A DNA stretch of 64,000 nt from Aphrocallistes beatrix (GCA_963281255.1 OY725489.1:6944523-7008522), one strand, 5' to 3'; numbered from the stretch's first letter, positions 22,489 through 34,576 are shown. Program-made: numbers and translations. The notes: generated from the letters alone by a model not told the origin.

Positions 22489-22639
22489 TAGTTTCAGTAT
22501 TTCTTATTCCGTGAGATGTTTCGAATTTATTTGTTCTTGTTTCCAGCAGTAGTTTATATAGTAGTTTGTTTTCAGATGTTTGTTCTGGAAAACGTTTGTA
22601 GAATAATTATTCATATTCTATAGTAGATATTCGCTAACT

Positions 22640-23652
22640 TCCATTTAGATCACATACTTAAGTATAATCATTTTAATACGTCATGGATGTCATGGATATA
22701 TTTAGACAATTAGATTCTTTACGCATCTCAATCACTCTTCGAAAACATTTGTATTCTAATAATATTCAAGCAGTTATTCGCCAGCTTCCAATTAGATCAT
22801 TTTAATACGTCATGGATGTCATGGATATATTTAGACAATTAGATCCTTTACGCATCTCAATCACTCTTCGAAAACATTTGTATTCTAATAATATTCAAGC
22901 AGTTATTCGCCAACTTCCAATTAGATCATTTTATACGTCATGGATGTCATGGATATATTTAGACAATTAGATTCTTTACGCATCTCAATCACTCTTCGAA
23001 AACATTTTGTATTCTAATAATATTCAAGCAGTTATTCGCCAGCTTCCAATTAGATCATTTTAATACGTCATGGATGTCATGGATATATTTAGACAATTAG
23101 ATTCTTTACGCATCTCAATCACTCTTCGAAAACATTTGTATTCTAATAATATTCAAGCAGTTATTCGCCAACTTCCAATTAGATCATTTTATACGTCATG
23201 GATGTCATGGATATATTTAGACAATTAGATTCTTTACGCATCTCAATCACTCTTCGAAAACATTTGTATTCTAATAATATTCAAGCAGTTATTCGCCAGC
23301 TTCCAATTAGATCATTTTAATACGTCATGGATGTCATGGATATATTTAGACAATTAGATTCTTTACGCATCTCAATCACTCTTCGAAAACATTTGTATTC
23401 TAATAATATTCAAGCAGTTATTCGCCAACTTCCAATTAGATCATTTTATACGTCATGGATGTCATGGATATATTTAGACAATTAGATTCTTTACGCATCT
23501 CAATCACTCTTCGAAAACATTTGTATTCTAATAATATTCAAGCAGTTATTCGCCAACTTCCAATTAGATCATTTTATACGTCATGGATGTCATGGATATA
23601 TTTAGACAATTAGATTCTTTACGCATCTCAATCACTCTTCGAAAACATTTGT
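22640..23652. repeat. Satellite, 127-130 bp unit, about 8 copies
   Basis: TACGTCATGGATGTCATGG recurs at 22677, 22807, 22934, 23064, 23192, 23321, 23449 and 23577, so the spacing is 127-130. Copies are almost identical and alternate between a shorter and longer junction (TTTATACG and TTTTAATACG). The array runs into the assembly gap. A degenerate half-unit precedes it. There is no coding potential. Confidence 0.95.
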
Positions 23653-23852
23653 NNNNNNNNNNNNNNNNNNNNNNNNNNNNNNNNNNNNNNNNNNNNNNNN
23701 NNNNNNNNNNNNNNNNNNNNNNNNNNNNNNNNNNNNNNNNNNNNNNNNNNNNNNNNNNNNNNNNNNNNNNNNNNNNNNNNNNNNNNNNNNNNNNNNNNNN
23801 NNNNNNNNNNNNNNNNNNNNNNNNNNNNNNNNNNNNNNNNNNNNNNNNNNNN
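23653..23852. other. Assembly gap (200 N)
   Basis: A round-number run of N inside the satellite, so the true array length is unknown and the 200-base size is likely a placeholder. Confidence 0.97.
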
Positions 23853-23969
23853 GGCCCGAGCCCGATCGGGCTCGGACCGAGAATTCAGACCCGTTGCGAC
23901 CTCTATTATACAGTTTATATACTTGAGGTATTAAAGAAAACTTTGTGAACAACATCAGAAGTCGAGACT

Positions 23970-24320
23970 CCATGGATTATTTTGGTACCACGAAAATACA
24001 AGTGCATACACTGCAGGTGTAACAGATTTTATAACCGATAAGCTGATCGAGGTCCTTAGCTCCGTCATTTTCCCCAGACCTATTACCCTGCGACTACTTT
24101 ATGTTCCCTAAAGTGAGAGATATCATGCGTGGGATTGTTTGAGTCTCCTGAAGCAACAGTTGATGCCTATAAAGACCACCTTGAAACCTTCACCAGGTCA
24201 CAGTGGTGTAATATCATTGAAAAGTGGTTTGGAAGGATAAAACTTGACATACAAGCTTGGTTTGAATAGTTTGAAAACCTGTGAAAATTTGAATAGATCA
24301 AATACTTTTTGCGTAGCTAA
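23970..24320 (+). pseudogene. Mariner-type transposase C-terminal remnant
   Basis: Frames on the + strand give FSPDLLPCDYFMFPKVRD and then, after a frameshift, FESPEATVDAYKDHLE and WFGRIKL. This is the last catalytic Asp region and C-terminus of a mariner transposase. The upstream part is lost at the gap. Confidence 0.75.
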
Positions 24321-24515
24321 AAAACTTTCCGCGTACCCCTCGTACTTGTCTAGGTTTTGTCAATTAACAAGTTACAATATCACAGGTTGATATGTCTTCA
24401 ATATTATTTCAATCAACAATACTGTGCCATATAACTACAATATAGCTTGCAAATACAAAGTAATTAGAAGATCTATAAGTGACTCTAACCATAACCAAAT
24501 TTACAAAAATATATC

Positions 24516-24731
24516 ATAAAGATACCCCGTTTGCTTTCACCTTTAACAAGCAGTCGCCAGTCAGAAATCCCACAAATGCGCCAGATACCAAGTGAGTGTA
24601 GTCTAGCACAGTGGGACTTATTTGAGGAATAACTGAGCCAGACCATACTCACTTGATATCTGGCGCTTTCATAGGATTTCTGGCTGGCGACTGCTTGATA
24701 AAGGTGGAAGCAAACTGGGGCATCTTTATAA
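24516..24731. mobile_element. Foldback MITE, about 75-bp arms
   Basis: The left end AAAGATACCCCGTTTGCTTT and the right end GCAAACTGGGGCATCTTT are inverted. The arms continue through the CAGTCGCCAG and CTGGCGACTG blocks and the GCGCCAGATA / TATCTGGCGC blocks. TA flanks both ends. No ORF. Confidence 0.8.
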
Positions 24732-24865
24732 TATTTTTAAAAACACCTCTCGAGGTGCGAAAATTCTGATATTTTTGAGGAAATGTTTTTGGTAAACATT
24801 GTATAGCATAACTAATGCAAATTCAACAATTTTGATTTTTATGATGAGTCATCGTCACTTAACTA

Positions 24866-25703
24866 CACTGCAGTATCGATTTTACGAACTAGTTGGGACC
24901 CAAACTGTTCGTAAAATCGATCATCCTTTATAACTTAATTTAATTTTTTGTTCAAGACTTGTGGTTGGAAATAAACACAAACAAATATTTTTGTATTTTA
25001 TAACACCGTCCAATTCTCTGATCCGAAATATAATACAGGTGACTCCGCTTAATCGGGACATTTTGCTCCCGGATATTTTGTTCCGATTAAGCGGAGTTCC
25101 CAATTAACCGATTAAATTTAGTATTAGTTTCTATGTATGAGAACCATTTCATTCCTGGAGACTTGTCCCCATTTAGCGGTTGTCCCGATTAAGCGGAGTT
25201 GCCCTGTATAGAGTTATACATTTACAAGTAGTATTATTCATTGGACAAACATTAAGCTCAATAAACTGGATGCTGAACTAGTCCTAGAAAATTTGTCAAA
25301 CATTTTATATTTCTAACTAGGCTTGTTTGGAATTACAAACTTCAAGTTTCAGATTACGCAAAGCATTATATAATTCAAATTTAAACTTCTAAGCCAACCA
25401 TCACTACTTCATTAGAATCATGCATCTATTGATATGAATTCGTAAAATCAATACATTGTTTGAGTTCGTAAAATCGATAGTTTGAGTTCGTAAAATCGAT
25501 AGTTTGAGTTCGTAAAATACTACGTAATTTGTATACATACTACTACGTATGCACTATTGATATAAAAGACAACCAAAATTGTTTTACAAGATACAAATAT
25601 TATAAGTGCTAATAAAATGAATTTGGAGAGGGAAATTCATAAAATCGATAAATACTTGGAAATAATTCGTAAAATCGGTGTTCGTGAAATCGATACTACA
25701 GTG
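24866..25703. mobile_element. TA-flanked element with TTACGAA-type repeats
   Basis: Inverted ends CACTGCAGTATCGATTTTAC and GTGAAATCGATACTACAGTG are flanked by TA. AGTTCGTAAAATCGATAGTT is repeated in tandem near 25460-25520. A second MITE (25036-25206) is nested inside. No ORF. Confidence 0.8.
25036..25206. mobile_element. Nested pogo-type MITE
   Basis: Ends CAGGTGACTCCGCTTAATCG and CCGATTAAGCGGAGTTGCCC are inverted and flanked by TA. The GATTAAGCGGAGT word recurs inside. It belongs to the same sequence theme as the 60739 element. Confidence 0.8.
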
Positions 25704-25846
25704 TACATATATGCCCATCAAAAGGTGTCAGGATAATGATGAACATTTATTCGTTGGAACCTTTTTTATATCACTTTTTAATGTGGAATTACCAAGTTTT
25801 AAACATCTGTATGGGAGTCCGACAATCCGTAACACTACGGGCATGC

Positions 25847-25888
25847 CTAATTTACGGGACGGGACGGCATCCCGTCCCGTAAATTAGG
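25847..25888. repeat. Perfect 19-bp-arm palindrome
   Basis: CCTAATTTACGGGACGGGA is followed after five bases by its exact reverse complement. It lies in the left arm of the outer element, absent from the right arm, so it is probably a small insertion. Confidence 0.8.
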
Positions 25889-26186
25889 TACCTAGATTTT
25901 CCGGAATGGTCCCAATCCGTAAACTAGGCATTCCCCCAACACGACAACTCGCAACACGACAATTCGCAAGAGACAACTCGCAACACCAACAATTCGCAAC
26001 GTGAAGACTCATAAATACTTAGTATTTTGATTAATTAATTTCAATTATAAGTTTTCCTTTAAATTGGTTTCATTAGATGGGGCCCCTGTGAAATGAAAAT
26101 ATCAAGGTGTATTATGTAGACCTGTTTAATGCTATTTTCACCCATATGATATTTCCACTCAAACCATGGATATTCTATCTTTATGC

Positions 26187-26737
26187 GGGGCGCTTCGTAA
26201 GTCCTACTCCTAAATTGGCATTAGTCCTACTTTTTTCAGATGTAGACGTTAGTCGTACTCCTAAAATTGGCATTAGTCCAACTTTTTTCAGATGTAGACG
26301 TTAGTCCTACTCCTAAAATTGGCATTAGTCCTACTTTTTTCAGATGTAGACTTTAGTCCTACTCTCACAATTGTCTACCATTTTAATGAGATATATGTAA
26401 GAAGAAAGGGATAGCAGCATTTTGAGTTGGGAATATTAGCCAAAGGCTGTGAAAGGGGCATTTATGAATGAAGAGGTGGTTGAGTGGCATTTTAAGTGAG
26501 AGACAAGGAATAACAGGGATAAATGATGCCTTTTGGTGAGGATTAATTGTAATAGTTTTAGTAGTAGGACTAACGCTAACATCTGAAAAAAGTAGGACTA
26601 ATGCCAATTTTAGGAGTAGGACTAACGCCTACATCTGAAAAAAGTAGGACTAATGCCAATTTTACGAGTAGGACTAACGCCTACATAGAGAGTAGGACTA
26701 ACGTCTACATATGGAGTAGGACTAACGCATGCGCCCC
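26187..26737. mobile_element. MITE with 8-bp target duplication and AGTCCTACT repeats
   Basis: Ends GGGGCGC and GCGCCCC are flanked by CTTTATGC and CTCTATGC (one mismatch). The uninterrupted site in the 14232 MITE reads CTCTATGC. The interior holds direct copies of GGCATTAGTCCTACTTTTTT on the left and their inverse on the right. 8-bp duplication suggests hAT type. Confidence 0.8.
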
Positions 26738-26882
26738 CTCTATGCTACTTTCACCCAAGTGTTGATTAGTAGATTATCGTTTTTATGGTTTCAATCATTG
26801 TTGTTGATGATTATTAAAATGGTATTATTTATATACAGTTATGCATATAATACCTTTGTGCAAGTTGTAATTTTTACTTATT

Positions 26883-29800
26883 CCCCAAAGAGTACTTGAA
26901 GCAAGTTCCAGATATGCAGTCAAGAATTACAGAGCTATGGCAGCAGGTTACATAGTAAAAGAGGGTTCTATTTACAAGGTAAGGATTCAAAATCAGCATA
27001 GCAACGAGCAACAAAAAATATACTAATTCAAAATGATGTTTGGTCCATGGCTCAAAATACTATTTTAAATGTGCATACGTATTATTTATACTTGTAGATC
27101 GTGAAACAGGTTGACGAGATTAAATTCTTAAAAAGCGCTAAAATACAAGAAGTACAAGAATTACTGAAAAAATTCCATGATGTGCCAGGTCATGATGGCA
27201 TCAACTCTACATATCGTATATTTCCAGGGAATTTTACCGGAAGGCAATGTCAAGAGATGTTAAAGAATATGTGAGTTGTTTATTTACTACCTCATATGAA
27301 GCCAGTTTATCCAAACCCTTTGCAGGGGACGTAGGAAGCTTTATTAGTTGTTTCCTTATTAGTAATTCAATTACAGAGACATAAAATCTCAATTGTTAAA
27401 AATTCCTTTGAATTCGTTTACACATTCAGACGATAAGTGGCCCGAGGGTCCATGGACACCCATGAACAATGTAGTTGCTTTTTCTCTATTACTATCACGC
27501 CGTAGATGATCCCCCGCAGTAATTGGTCCGGCCGGACCATCTACGGCAGTGGTGAATGGTCCCCCTTTGCCGTATTTAGTCCACCTCTAAATCTCACACC
27601 ACAGTGTTGTTTTAATGGGTATTTTGAGTTTTTCATAATTGTTTACTAAATTTCAATGAATTAAAATTGGATTAAAATTGTGTTTTGACATATTTTTCAT
27701 AGGATCGGTCTCAGTCTTGAACAGTATATTTAAGAGTATTTCTAAGTAGTCATACCATAATCAACAATAGAAATTCTCACCAGACACAAAAGGAAATACT
27801 AAATACATCAACCTGGCTAAACAAATGTCTATTTTGTACAAATAATCTGGGGAACAATTTAGTTCGCCGTGGATAGACTGAGACGGGGACTATCTACGAA
27901 AGAGGCGGACCACGGCGTCATGGATAGTCCGGGGGACCATATGTGGCGCCGTACATGGTCCCCCAGACCATCCATGACGTCGTGAATGGTCTGGCCGGAC
28001 CAACCTTAGGGGGGACCATCTACGGCATGACACTACCATATACTTTCGTACATCAACTATATTATCATGTCTAATTATTCGAATACATGGATTACTCTCT
28101 ATTTTCGATGTATTTATATTGTAAAGGTGAAAAATTGTCAATATTGTCAAGTGGAAGCTTCAATTCCTCACAATCACGACAGAGAATTGCAACCTATCCG
28201 CCCCCCAAGTTATCCATGGAAACATTTGGGCATCGATATAATCTCAGATTTTGAATCAGACAATGATGAATTTAAGCACATTTTTGTAACAGTCTGTTAT
28301 TTGAGCAAATTCGTTTGTGCACATCCACTGAAGAGCAAAAGAAGTTCCGAAATAATTTGCCTCTGAAAAAGACATTTCTCGCTTATGGCGTGCCAAACAA
28401 AACACGATCAAGGGCCATAATTTATTAGTAAGGTGCAATATATTTTAAGTTTATTTGTAAAATAATTTATTCTATGCTTAAATATATATAATTATCTAGG
28501 AAAGAAATTCGCTGAACAACTCAAAATTGATAATAGATCTACGGCAGCATACCACCCTCAAGCAAATGGCTTGGTAGAATCCCACAATAAAATATTGAAA
28601 AGGTAATTGATTTCAATACTACACTTTACTGTCAAATATTTTAAACTAATCGAATTATGTTATAAATGTCATGTAGAGTGCTAACAAAGATGACAATCCA
28701 ATCTGGCAAAGAGTGGTTAGAATTGCTTCCTGCTGCTGTCTTCAAAATGAATTGCACCTACAAACGCTCGATTAGGACTACTCCATACAAAATCATGTTT
28801 GGAAGAGAGAGTGCTTATATTAATCTACTAACTACTCAAATTAATTCAGTTTGATTCAGTTGAGGAGGAAATCACACCAAGTGAAGATGAACATTCGCTA
28901 AGTGATGTTGAAGATAGAGATTATTTGACTGATTTTGATGTATCTAATTTCGAGAACAAAAGAAAAGTATCACAGAATATAGCCCGAGAAAGCATTCTTC
29001 GTGAACGAACTATTCAAAAGCGCATTTTTGATGCAAAGGTTCAGCACAAGAGGTATATTTAAGATTATAATATATATCTTTTACATTCTCTTATATACAA
29101 TTTAACCAGTTTACATTGTTGATAGGTATAAAATTGAAGAAAATGATCAATTTATCATCAGAAACAAACCCAAAGAAAAGAAAATACCGGGTACAAAAAG
29201 TCAACCAAAATATCTAGGACCTTTTACAGCAGAAAGAGTAACACCTACTTGCATTGAATATACTCCTAACAAAATTGACAAACGCAAAACGAAGAAAATA
29301 ACAACTCATCTTGCTAAAAATTATTTTTCAAAGGAAAAGGTTATTACGAATTCTACAATTTAACTGTCGATGTTTAATAGTACTTATGCAGATCAATATA
29401 TCATTGATAGAATAAGACAGATCTCCGAAAAGAGCAGGTCCCTTTGAAATCGCAATCACAAAACAAACATCACTCTGAAAAATGGGTATATGGATTTGAG
29501 AAAGAAGAAGTACTTAGACAGTTGGAATTGTTCAAGGTACTGAATCATTTAGCAGTAACAATTGATTTGAATTATTTATCTATCATTTTTGCATAAATTA
29601 GACTGATTATTACTACCACTGGAAAAAAGGAACCTACTTTTCTGAGCCCCACAAACTACTTGATGATAATAACTCAAAAAAAGGGTTCTTCATACCTGAT
29701 GGACTGATATGTGATCTAATCAAGGATGCTGGGAGATTGGAAATGGTATGTATTTTAAGTTATTAGTTATTTCTTAGGATATACATTGAGACAAACCCTG

Positions 29801-29980
29801 AAAAATCATTATATGAAGATAAACTTCGCTATTTCATCACTCTTTTTTACAGAAATCACTAATAGTTAATTCCTTAATGGAACTCACCCAAAGAATGAAT
29901 CCTACATTGGGAGCAACAGCAGCATGTGATCATGTCTTAAAAGTTGTTTATGGCGTGGTAAGATAATTATCTAGAGTTGT
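26883..29980 (+). pseudogene. Ginger-like integrase/transposase gene, several exons
   Basis: Proposed exons: about 26883-26979, 27099-27269, 28126-28366, 28500-28602, 28677-29050, 29127-29338, about 29436-29537, 29601-29743 and 29853-29958. The second and third supply the H-H-C-C zinc finger (HDVPGHDG, then CQYCQ). Exon 3 has the first catalytic Asp (HLGIDIISDFE). NGLVESHNKILKR supplies the Glu. KYLGPFTAERV matches a GPY/F module. The segment that should carry the second Asp (AYGVPNKT, then a DQGHN-like stretch near 28400) is frameshifted, so the enzyme is dead. Exon limits are judged from GT/AG sites. The OTU part follows. Confidence 0.75.
27495..28031. mobile_element. MITE in a Ginger intron
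   Basis: Inverted ends containing GCCGTAGATGATCCCCC and GGGGGGACCATCTACGGC. GGTCCGGCCGGACC-type palindromes lie near both ends. It sits between two integrase exons. The reverse-strand ORF inside is spurious. Confidence 0.7.
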
Positions 29981-30028
29981 TAGAAATTACCATGAAAATT
30001 ATGTTAAAGTGTCTATTATTTCTAGGCA

Positions 30029-30742
30029 ATGGAATCTATAACGTTATTACTGATGGAGAAAATAAAAGTAACACCATTCCATAAGATGGCAGACTCGAAA
30101 CACAAGATAATGCCCCTCGAAAATCATTTCATATCTCCGTTAAGTGTGAATTGGCAAATGGACAAATGCTCGAGACTCGGAATAATATATAGACAACCTA
30201 TTAAACAGCTTTCTACACTCGCAGGGCGTAAACTGAGTGATTACCTTCCATGGCAGTATGAAGATATTGAAAAGGATGGAAATTGTTTTTTCAGATGTGT
30301 TTCTAAACTTATTTCTGGTTCTCAAGAGTACTAAGCAAAAATCCGTGGAGAAATATGTAGATTCATCGCGAAGGATGGGAAAGATGTATTAGGATGGTAT
30401 TTTCATGTTATATCTGAAACGTCATTGAGTTACTTAACGCGGACTACTATGGAACTAAATGGAGTATGGGGCAGTGAAGTTGAAATATTGGCTGTTTCTG
30501 CAATTTTAGAAACAGAAATCTATGTTGCTGTTGAATGTGATAACTTCACCAAAGAATCCCCATATAATATTCTACAAAAGAACATAAAATGGCATCGCTA
30601 CACCGCATCAAACAATTACAACAAGTCTTTTGCAATATACATTGCTAATCTCGAAAACCACTATGAACCTGTAATCTCGCTAATTAATAGTGGATACCCC
30701 ACATACGCTCAAAACTACCAAGATGTTATATCAATAGAATGA
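30029..30742 (+). pseudogene. OTU cysteine protease domain of the Ginger-like element
   Basis: OTU proteases cleave ubiquitin chains. EKDGNCFFRCVSKLISG gives the Asp and catalytic Cys. VWGSEVEILAVSAI matches the middle conserved block, and LENHYEPVISL gives the catalytic His. One in-frame stop lies after SGSQEY (30332), otherwise the whole domain is readable in one frame. It is the last exon region of the Ginger-like gene, and its acceptor is near 30026. OTU domains are known in some Ginger elements. Their role in transposition is not established. Confidence 0.82.
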
Positions 30743-31169
30743 TATGTTATATAAGTATTTACTCTTCAGAATGATTTAGATTCTACTATACAGGCTCTTT
30801 AGATTTATTCTCGTCCCTCTTTTATGCTTGTATTACAATTCTATTTTTGATCTAGATGAAAACATGTAGTTTCTTGACAAATAACTAATTAGAGCAATTG
30901 TTTCCAAACGGTAAAATTGACCATTATTGTGAGGAAATATTCCATACCCACAGACTACGTTACTATAGACTATTCACTGAGTAATTTCTCCATTACCATA
31001 GATTACTTCAAGTCTATTTTCTAAACCACCCATAAAGTTTGAATACAAATTTACTACTATTCAGTCTAGGTCAATTTTTTATTACATTCTAATTACCACA
31101 CCATTCACCCCTCCTTTTTTGCTTATACTCTCTATTTACCATTTTCTTCCTTTTTTATTTGCTAGAAAC

Positions 31170-31646
31170 ATGCCCAATAGGTGTAATGTTGCTAATTGCA
31201 CTTCAAATTATGATGGTACTGAATATACTCCTGTATTTGAGATGTTGAATCACTGGCCAAAGGAAGTACAAGATGAATGGAGAAAGTTTTTACACCGAGA
31301 TGATGCCTCGCAATTGACCAGAGTTTTAATCTGTGCTAAGCATTTTAGTGAGAAGGACCTGTTACTTACTGTTGAAATACCTCAGAGCGATGGTTCTATC
31401 AATAAGTTTCCCCGCAAACCTAGTCTTCACAAAGGTGCAAAGCCTACCCTTCTACCAAATTGTCCATCTTACTTACAAGGTCAAAATGAACCTGCGGAAC
31501 GTCTTGACCGTGATGAAATAGATATCCGACACTTCCATCGTGCGCTTGAGTTGAGTATTGCTGAGCACCAAACAGAGAATGAAAAGTACTCAGTAATTAC
31601 CATTGATGAAGTCCAACAGAAATATTCAATATTAAAACTTGCATGA
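31170..31646 (+). CDS. THAP N-terminal part of P-like transposase
   Basis: I chose the ATG at 31170 because it gives MPNRCNVANC, the canonical THAP start; the frame is open from 31119. The zinc ligands are C5 and C10 and C-x2-H in ICAKHFSEKDL. A PRKPSLHKGAKPTLLPN linker follows (the position of the AVPSIF motif of THAP), then a short acidic-basic helix. It ends at TGA 31644-31646 just before the nested inverted-repeat element. As it stands it is a 158-residue THAP-only protein. It may have been a longer transposase before the insertion. Confidence 0.85.
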   Translation: MPNRCNVANCTSNYDGTEYTPVFEMLNHWPKEVQDEWRKFLHRDDASQLTRVLICAKHFSEKDLLLTVEIPQSDGSINKFPRKPSLHKGAKPTLLPNCPSYLQGQNEPAERLDRDEIDIRHFHRALELSIAEHQTENEKYSVITIDEVQQKYSILKLA

Positions 31647-32149
31647 ATAATGGATGAAGTTAGCAGCACGAAAAGTGAGCACGACATAACTCGTTATAAC
31701 TTTTCGCTTAGGCTGAATATCCGGTTCAAATTTGTATAACAGCATTATGAGCGAGGTAGTTTTGTATCACTCCAATTTTTTGTCCCTTTCTTCAAAAACC
31801 ACTTCACAGTGACTTTGCAAAAATTCCCGATTTTCACTATACAAATTCATGTACGATTTGACTGATCACGACATAACTGGTTATAACTTTTTGCTTAGGC
31901 TGAATATCCGGTTCAAATTTGTATAACAGCATTATGAGCGAGGTAGTTTTGTATCACTCCAATTTTTTGTCCCTTTCTTCAAAAACCACTTCACAGTGAC
32001 TTTGCAAAAATTCCCGATTTTCACTATGCAAATTTATTAATATGCTAATATTTCTATTCTTGACGCGCTAAATCAGAATTGCAATCTAATTGTGTACTAG
32101 TTCTAAATTTCTATGTGACTAACTTCATAGTATATTTACTATGGAACTA

Positions 32150-32587
32150 AACTTCTTATTTTGGAAGCCCTTGAGTTCTGGTGTTAACCTTGATGACAGG
32201 CTGAAAGTGGCTCATGTTTAATCTCAAATAAACTCTGCGTTCTGTTAAATCATGTGTAGATTTAGCATCAATGAAGCCATGTCCTGAGAATTTCAACCAG
32301 GATTGTTCTTCATCATTGTACTAGACAAAGATATCTGTTCTCAGGATGATAGCTGCTAAAAATATTTCTAGGTATGTACCCCAAGATCCTACTCGGTCCA
32401 TTTTGCTTGCTTTCAGATAATCTTCAATCGAATTGCAACGTTCCTCTAGCAATAAATCTTTTCGAGTTTGAACGTAATTGGTGGCTAATTTCCTATATTC
32501 GCCCTTCATTTTATCAATTATTAACTCCCGTATTTCTTTATGATTGTAATCTGTTCCAGTAATTATGATAAAGAGCGAAACAAGCAA
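32150..32587 (-). pseudogene. OTU protease domain of the nested element
   Basis: The minus frame continues the OTU domain begun at the end of the 32563-33459 ORF (SPDGNCLFRSLS, catalytic Cys). It then reads TGTDYNHKEIRELI, GSWGTYLEIFLAAI and, after an in-frame TAG near 32320, LNMSHFQPVI with the catalytic His. A frameshift separates the Cys block from the rest. The order and spacing match the OTU of the Ginger-like element 1.8 kb away, although the sequences differ. Confidence 0.8.
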
Positions 32588-33459
32588 TTCCCATCAGGTG
32601 AAATCCTTTTTTCTTTTGTAGGAATTAATTGTCGAATCTCAAGAGATTTATCAGCGGCTTCATTTTCATATAGTATTCCTGTTGTAAATGTTAGTCTTAT
32701 CACCTTGCACTTTTCCCTTTGCCAACTCGGAGTTACAGTCTTGAATTCTCCATGATAATAGGATTTTACATCTACTATAGAGAGAGTTTCATCTGGAATA
32801 GAATCGTCATTAGACAAATCAGTGTACAATGTTACTGCCTTTGAGTTGACCTGAGGGCTAGTGACCATTATGGAAGGCAAATGATTAAGTTTTCCGTGTC
32901 TTGGATTCTTGAACTTTTTAAGTGAAGCTTGTTTGTTAGAGTTCATTGGCTTTCCTGGTTTGAAGTATGTCTGTCTTGGTTTCTTCTTCTCCCACATTTC
33001 ATCAATTTGATCATAATATTTTGGTTGTTGTGTTTTTTGTCTCTTGAGAACTTTAAGGCTCAATGGATTGAATGCAAATTCGAATGCCTTTATTCTACCA
33101 ACAATACCTCCCCTTAATTTGAGAATGAAATCTCCCGGTCTTAGTTTGCATTGTTTCTGTAAAATTGTTATCTTTACAATTCTCATCCAGTTTTCTGCAA
33201 TTGCATTCGTGGATGTCACGTGATATTGACCTGGGTGCAAGGATGGGCCTAGTATAAGACCTGACCAGAGGGGACAAACTGGCATGTAATGAGTTACAAA
33301 AAATGATGGTAAATCTGGAAAGTAGTAGTTGTTTTTAGGAGTGTTTTCATTCTGTTCTTCCATTTCAAATATGCCAACAAGCGTCTTGCAGTTCATTAAT
33401 TCATTCTGAAAATGTATACCAAATGGAGATCTTGATTTGTATGTTTTGCTATCTCCCAT
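32563..33459 (-). pseudogene. Transposase-like protein with NAIAEN motif, fused to OTU
   Basis: 298 residues. Residues about 85-100 read NAIAENWMRIVKITIL, then KLRPGDFILKLRGG. The Glu in such an NA-x2-EN-W helix resembles the last catalytic residue of DDE-type transposases; this is inference. A Lys-rich linker (about 130-190) leads to the start of the OTU domain. Upstream, minus-strand pieces (33789-33592) give further protein in other frames. I cannot name the family. Intact homologues would be needed to see the whole protein. Confidence 0.6.
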
Positions 33460-33591
33460 TTCATTGGGTAATGATTCATCTAGTTCTGTGATTTAACAAC
33501 ATTATCTGTTCTTCACTATACAAGTGAATGATGAATGGGGAATGACTTATGAATTGAATGTAGCCGTTAAGAGTATTCCCAATGATTGTGC

Positions 33592-33830
33592 TCATATATG
33601 ACATTTGGGTGCTAATGATGTCCTGCCACATATCATTATTAAATCGGGATTTTTCAAAGTGCTGTGACTTGACCTTTCTAATGACATCGGTTGAGTGTAA
33701 ATAATTGAAGTTTCCTTTTTTGGCAACGGATAAATTTTGTGAATCAACAAAGAGGGAATAATGAAGATTAGAAGGACTGGAAAGTTCAAGCTGTTTCGCA
33801 GTGGCTTCTCTTCTGTCTCCTGATAAATGT
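33592..33830 (-). pseudogene. Middle fragment of the nested-element protein
   Basis: It carries KKGNFNYLHSTDVIRK and RFNNDMWQDIIS across frames between the 33872-34576 ORF and the NAIAEN part. It is frameshifted and probably the same polypeptide. Function unknown. Confidence 0.45.
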
Positions 33831-33871
33831 CGGCTGTGCGAAATTAAATTAGATGAATGTTCTTCAGAGAT

Positions 33872-34576
33872 TCATCCAGTAGCAGTATAATTAACGAGAT
33901 AAAGATTGCTTGCGTTTGTTTGCGGTGTTTCCATTTCAAATTTGAAGGTGAAACAATTGCTAAACTTGCAAACTGCTGCTGCAATAAGAAATGCATTTCC
34001 ACGTCTTGAATAGCTTTTGTTAATTCGATGGTATAAAAATTTTAGAACACAAAACGGGTAGTAAACGGAAATTTTCTCATTAAATAAGGTTGTCCATTCT
34101 GACTTTAGAGCACTTTCTGAAAAATTTGGAAAAATTCTGAACCATTCTTGGCCTGTCAATCCAAATTCACCTCGATTTGTCGACTGAACTATGTGCATTT
34201 TACTAGATACCTGATCAGTGGATTCAATGCTAATAATTGAGCTTATGTCTGATTCTAGTGAATTATCAGAATGGGAGAAAAGCACGTTATGATTACGAAT
34301 ATCTGGTAATTCAGAAATGTTGATACTGATAGGTAGAGTAAATTTATCTTTAGGTAGTGTCAATGCTTGTGTTACCTGAGATTTGATATTCCAGTTGTTG
34401 TTTCGCCAGATGTTCATAAGTTTCGCCCGTAGTTGCAAGCGATTTCTTCTATAAACATATTTTGCCAGCTTACCCCAGATAGAAGAGGCATCCCGCCAAT
34501 TTCGTGTTTTAAGCAATTCGAGATTGTTCAGAATTAATGAACCATGTCCAGTTAACTTGGATAAGGCATCGGTCAT
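33872..34576 (-). CDS. Protein following the 2A peptide (unknown)
   Basis: 234 residues from the in-frame Met. The reading frame extends upstream by splicing from the 2A exon: an acceptor TTGATTCAG near 34635 is followed by FIIETGDVKQG. Contains a basic stretch (YVYRRNRLQLRAKLMNIWR), an acidic Ser-rich middle, then LTGQEWFRIFPNFSESAL and a C-terminal part with two Cys. No known motif. It stops with TGA at about 33872, but similar coding continues downstream in other frames. Confidence 0.6.
   Translation of the reverse strand: MTDALSKLTGHGSLILNNLELLKTRNWRDASSIWGKLAKYVYRRNRLQLRAKLMNIWRNNNWNIKSQVTQALTLPKDKFTLPISINISELPDIRNHNVLFSHSDNSLESDISSIISIESTDQVSSKMHIVQSTNRGEFGLTGQEWFRIFPNFSESALKSEWTTLFNEKISVYYPFCVLKFLYHRINKSYSRRGNAFLIAAAVCKFSNCFTFKFEMETPQTNASNLYLVNYTATG

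Noticed and set aside
22640-23652. Regular repeats that might suggest a CRISPR array
   Set aside because: Units are near-identical over their whole 128 bp with no variable spacers, and the genome is eukaryotic.
27890-28150. 86-residue minus ORF in Ginger intron
   Set aside because: Lies over the palindromic end of a MITE.
32540-33117. + strand ORFs at 32540-32755 and 32929-33117
   Set aside because: Antisense shadows of the transposase-like/OTU gene.
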